A DNA stretch of 5,969 bases, from contig CAMLKS010000166.1 in the NCBI GenBank assembly GCA_946480675.1, positions 1 through 5,969 of the forward strand. The letters are read 5' to 3'. The stretch's first letter is position 1, and every line of letters begins with the position of its first letter. Position numbers and translations under genes: made by a program. This DNA is from an uncultured Bacteroidota bacterium. GTDB lineage: Bacteria; Bacteroidota; Bacteroidia; Chitinophagales; Chitinophagaceae. Positions 5,815 to 5,969 of this stretch are shown one piece after another. Below the pieces are notes generated by a model, which did no database searches, had not been told where the DNA came from, and saw nothing but the letters and a program-made list of their open reading frames with translations.

Positions 5815-5822
5815 TATGTTTG
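5815..5822 (+). promoter_or_regulatory. Predicted rplY -7 promoter element (TATGTTTG)
   Basis: TATGTTTG is a perfect TAnnTTTG match 40 bp upstream of the rplY ATG, implying a leader of about 30 nt. The -33 region has TTAA rather than TTTG. A 5-bp dyad, CGTAT (5813-5817) and ATACG (5829-5833), brackets the element and could be a binding site or chance. Confidence 0.5.
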
Positions 5823-5862
5823 ACGGGTATACGCACGGTGTTGAAAGAACAAAACACTAAAA

Positions 5863-5969
5863 ATGAAAAGTGTAAAAATCGAAGGTAAAAGCAGAAGCGA
5901 ACACGGTAAAAAAGCTACCCGCAAAGTTCGTTCTGAAGGTGATGTTCCCGCTGTAATCTATGGCGGTAA
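5863..5969 (+). CDS. rplY: 50S ribosomal protein L25 / Ctc (N-terminal 35 residues, partial)
   Basis: L25 binds 5S rRNA in the large ribosomal subunit; the longer two-domain form is called Ctc or TL5 and is linked to stress in some bacteria. The visible N-terminus runs MKSVKIEGKSRSEHGKK, then ATRKVRSEGDVPAVIYGG. It contains the L25 signature of R-x-x-x-G-K-K-A followed by R-x-x-G-x-V-P-A-V-x-Y-G. ATG 5863 is preceded by an A-rich leader without Shine-Dalgarno. The window ends two bases into codon 36, so the closing TAA-like letters are not an in-frame stop. Whether the C-terminal Ctc domain is present cannot be judged, although Bacteroidota usually have the long form. Its position after prs supports the call. 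Confidence 0.93.
   Translation, partial: MKSVKIEGKSRSEHGKKATRKVRSEGDVPAVIYGG

Noticed and set aside
5959..5969. Apparent TAA stop at the right edge for rplY
   Set aside because: The reading frame gives GGC GGT AA-, so the letters are out of frame and the gene continues past the window.
1..5969. New defence, mobile or CRISPR-like system
   Set aside because: No array of repeats, transposase, integrase, toxin-antitoxin pair or nuclease is visible; the genes are housekeeping or simple redox/stress genes.

Overview
The window looks like ordinary chromosomal DNA from a member of the Bacteroidota, most likely near the Chitinophagaceae. Four signs point there. RecF, PdhA, RibH and OsmC have Bacteroidota-like sequences. 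No start codon is preceded by a Shine-Dalgarno sequence. Several genes carry the phylum's TAnnTTTG -7 promoter element. Leaders are A/T-rich. The genus-level placement is inference.

Layout from left to right. (1) The 5' end of recF (DNA repair) lies on the minus strand and runs off the left edge. It diverges from pdhA (pyruvate dehydrogenase E1 alpha, plus strand), with only 51 bp between their start codons. (2) A plus-strand run follows: pdhA, a membrane-anchored TPR protein, ribH (lumazine synthase) and a lutA/ykgE-type cysteine-rich Fe-S oxidoreductase subunit. A strong hairpin with a T tract ends exactly at the ribH start codon, so this run may be two transcription units. (3) Two minus-strand genes follow: a small Rossmann-fold NAD(P) oxidoreductase of the F420_oxidored type, whose stop codon abuts the lutA stop codon, and osmC (peroxiredoxin). 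A perfect 13-bp inverted-repeat terminator separates them. (4) A 245-bp divergent promoter region separates osmC from plus-strand prs (PRPP synthetase). prs is followed by the start of rplY/ctc (ribosomal protein L25), cut off by the right edge. The prs-rplY pairing recurs in many bacteria.

Most genes are housekeeping: central carbon entry (pdhA), riboflavin (ribH), nucleotide precursors (prs), translation (rplY) and repair (recF). The rest concern redox and stress (lutA-like, Rossmann protein, osmC). PRPP supports purine and hence GTP synthesis, and GTP is a riboflavin precursor, but nothing shows that these genes are co-regulated.

I found no mobile element, CRISPR array, tRNA/rRNA or phage gene, and no convincing new multi-gene system. 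There is no gene-free stretch above 300 bp. The points most worth a second look are the hairpin abutting the ribH start, the CxxCxxC motif and altered glycine motif in the Rossmann protein, and the recF promoter packed against the pdhA start.
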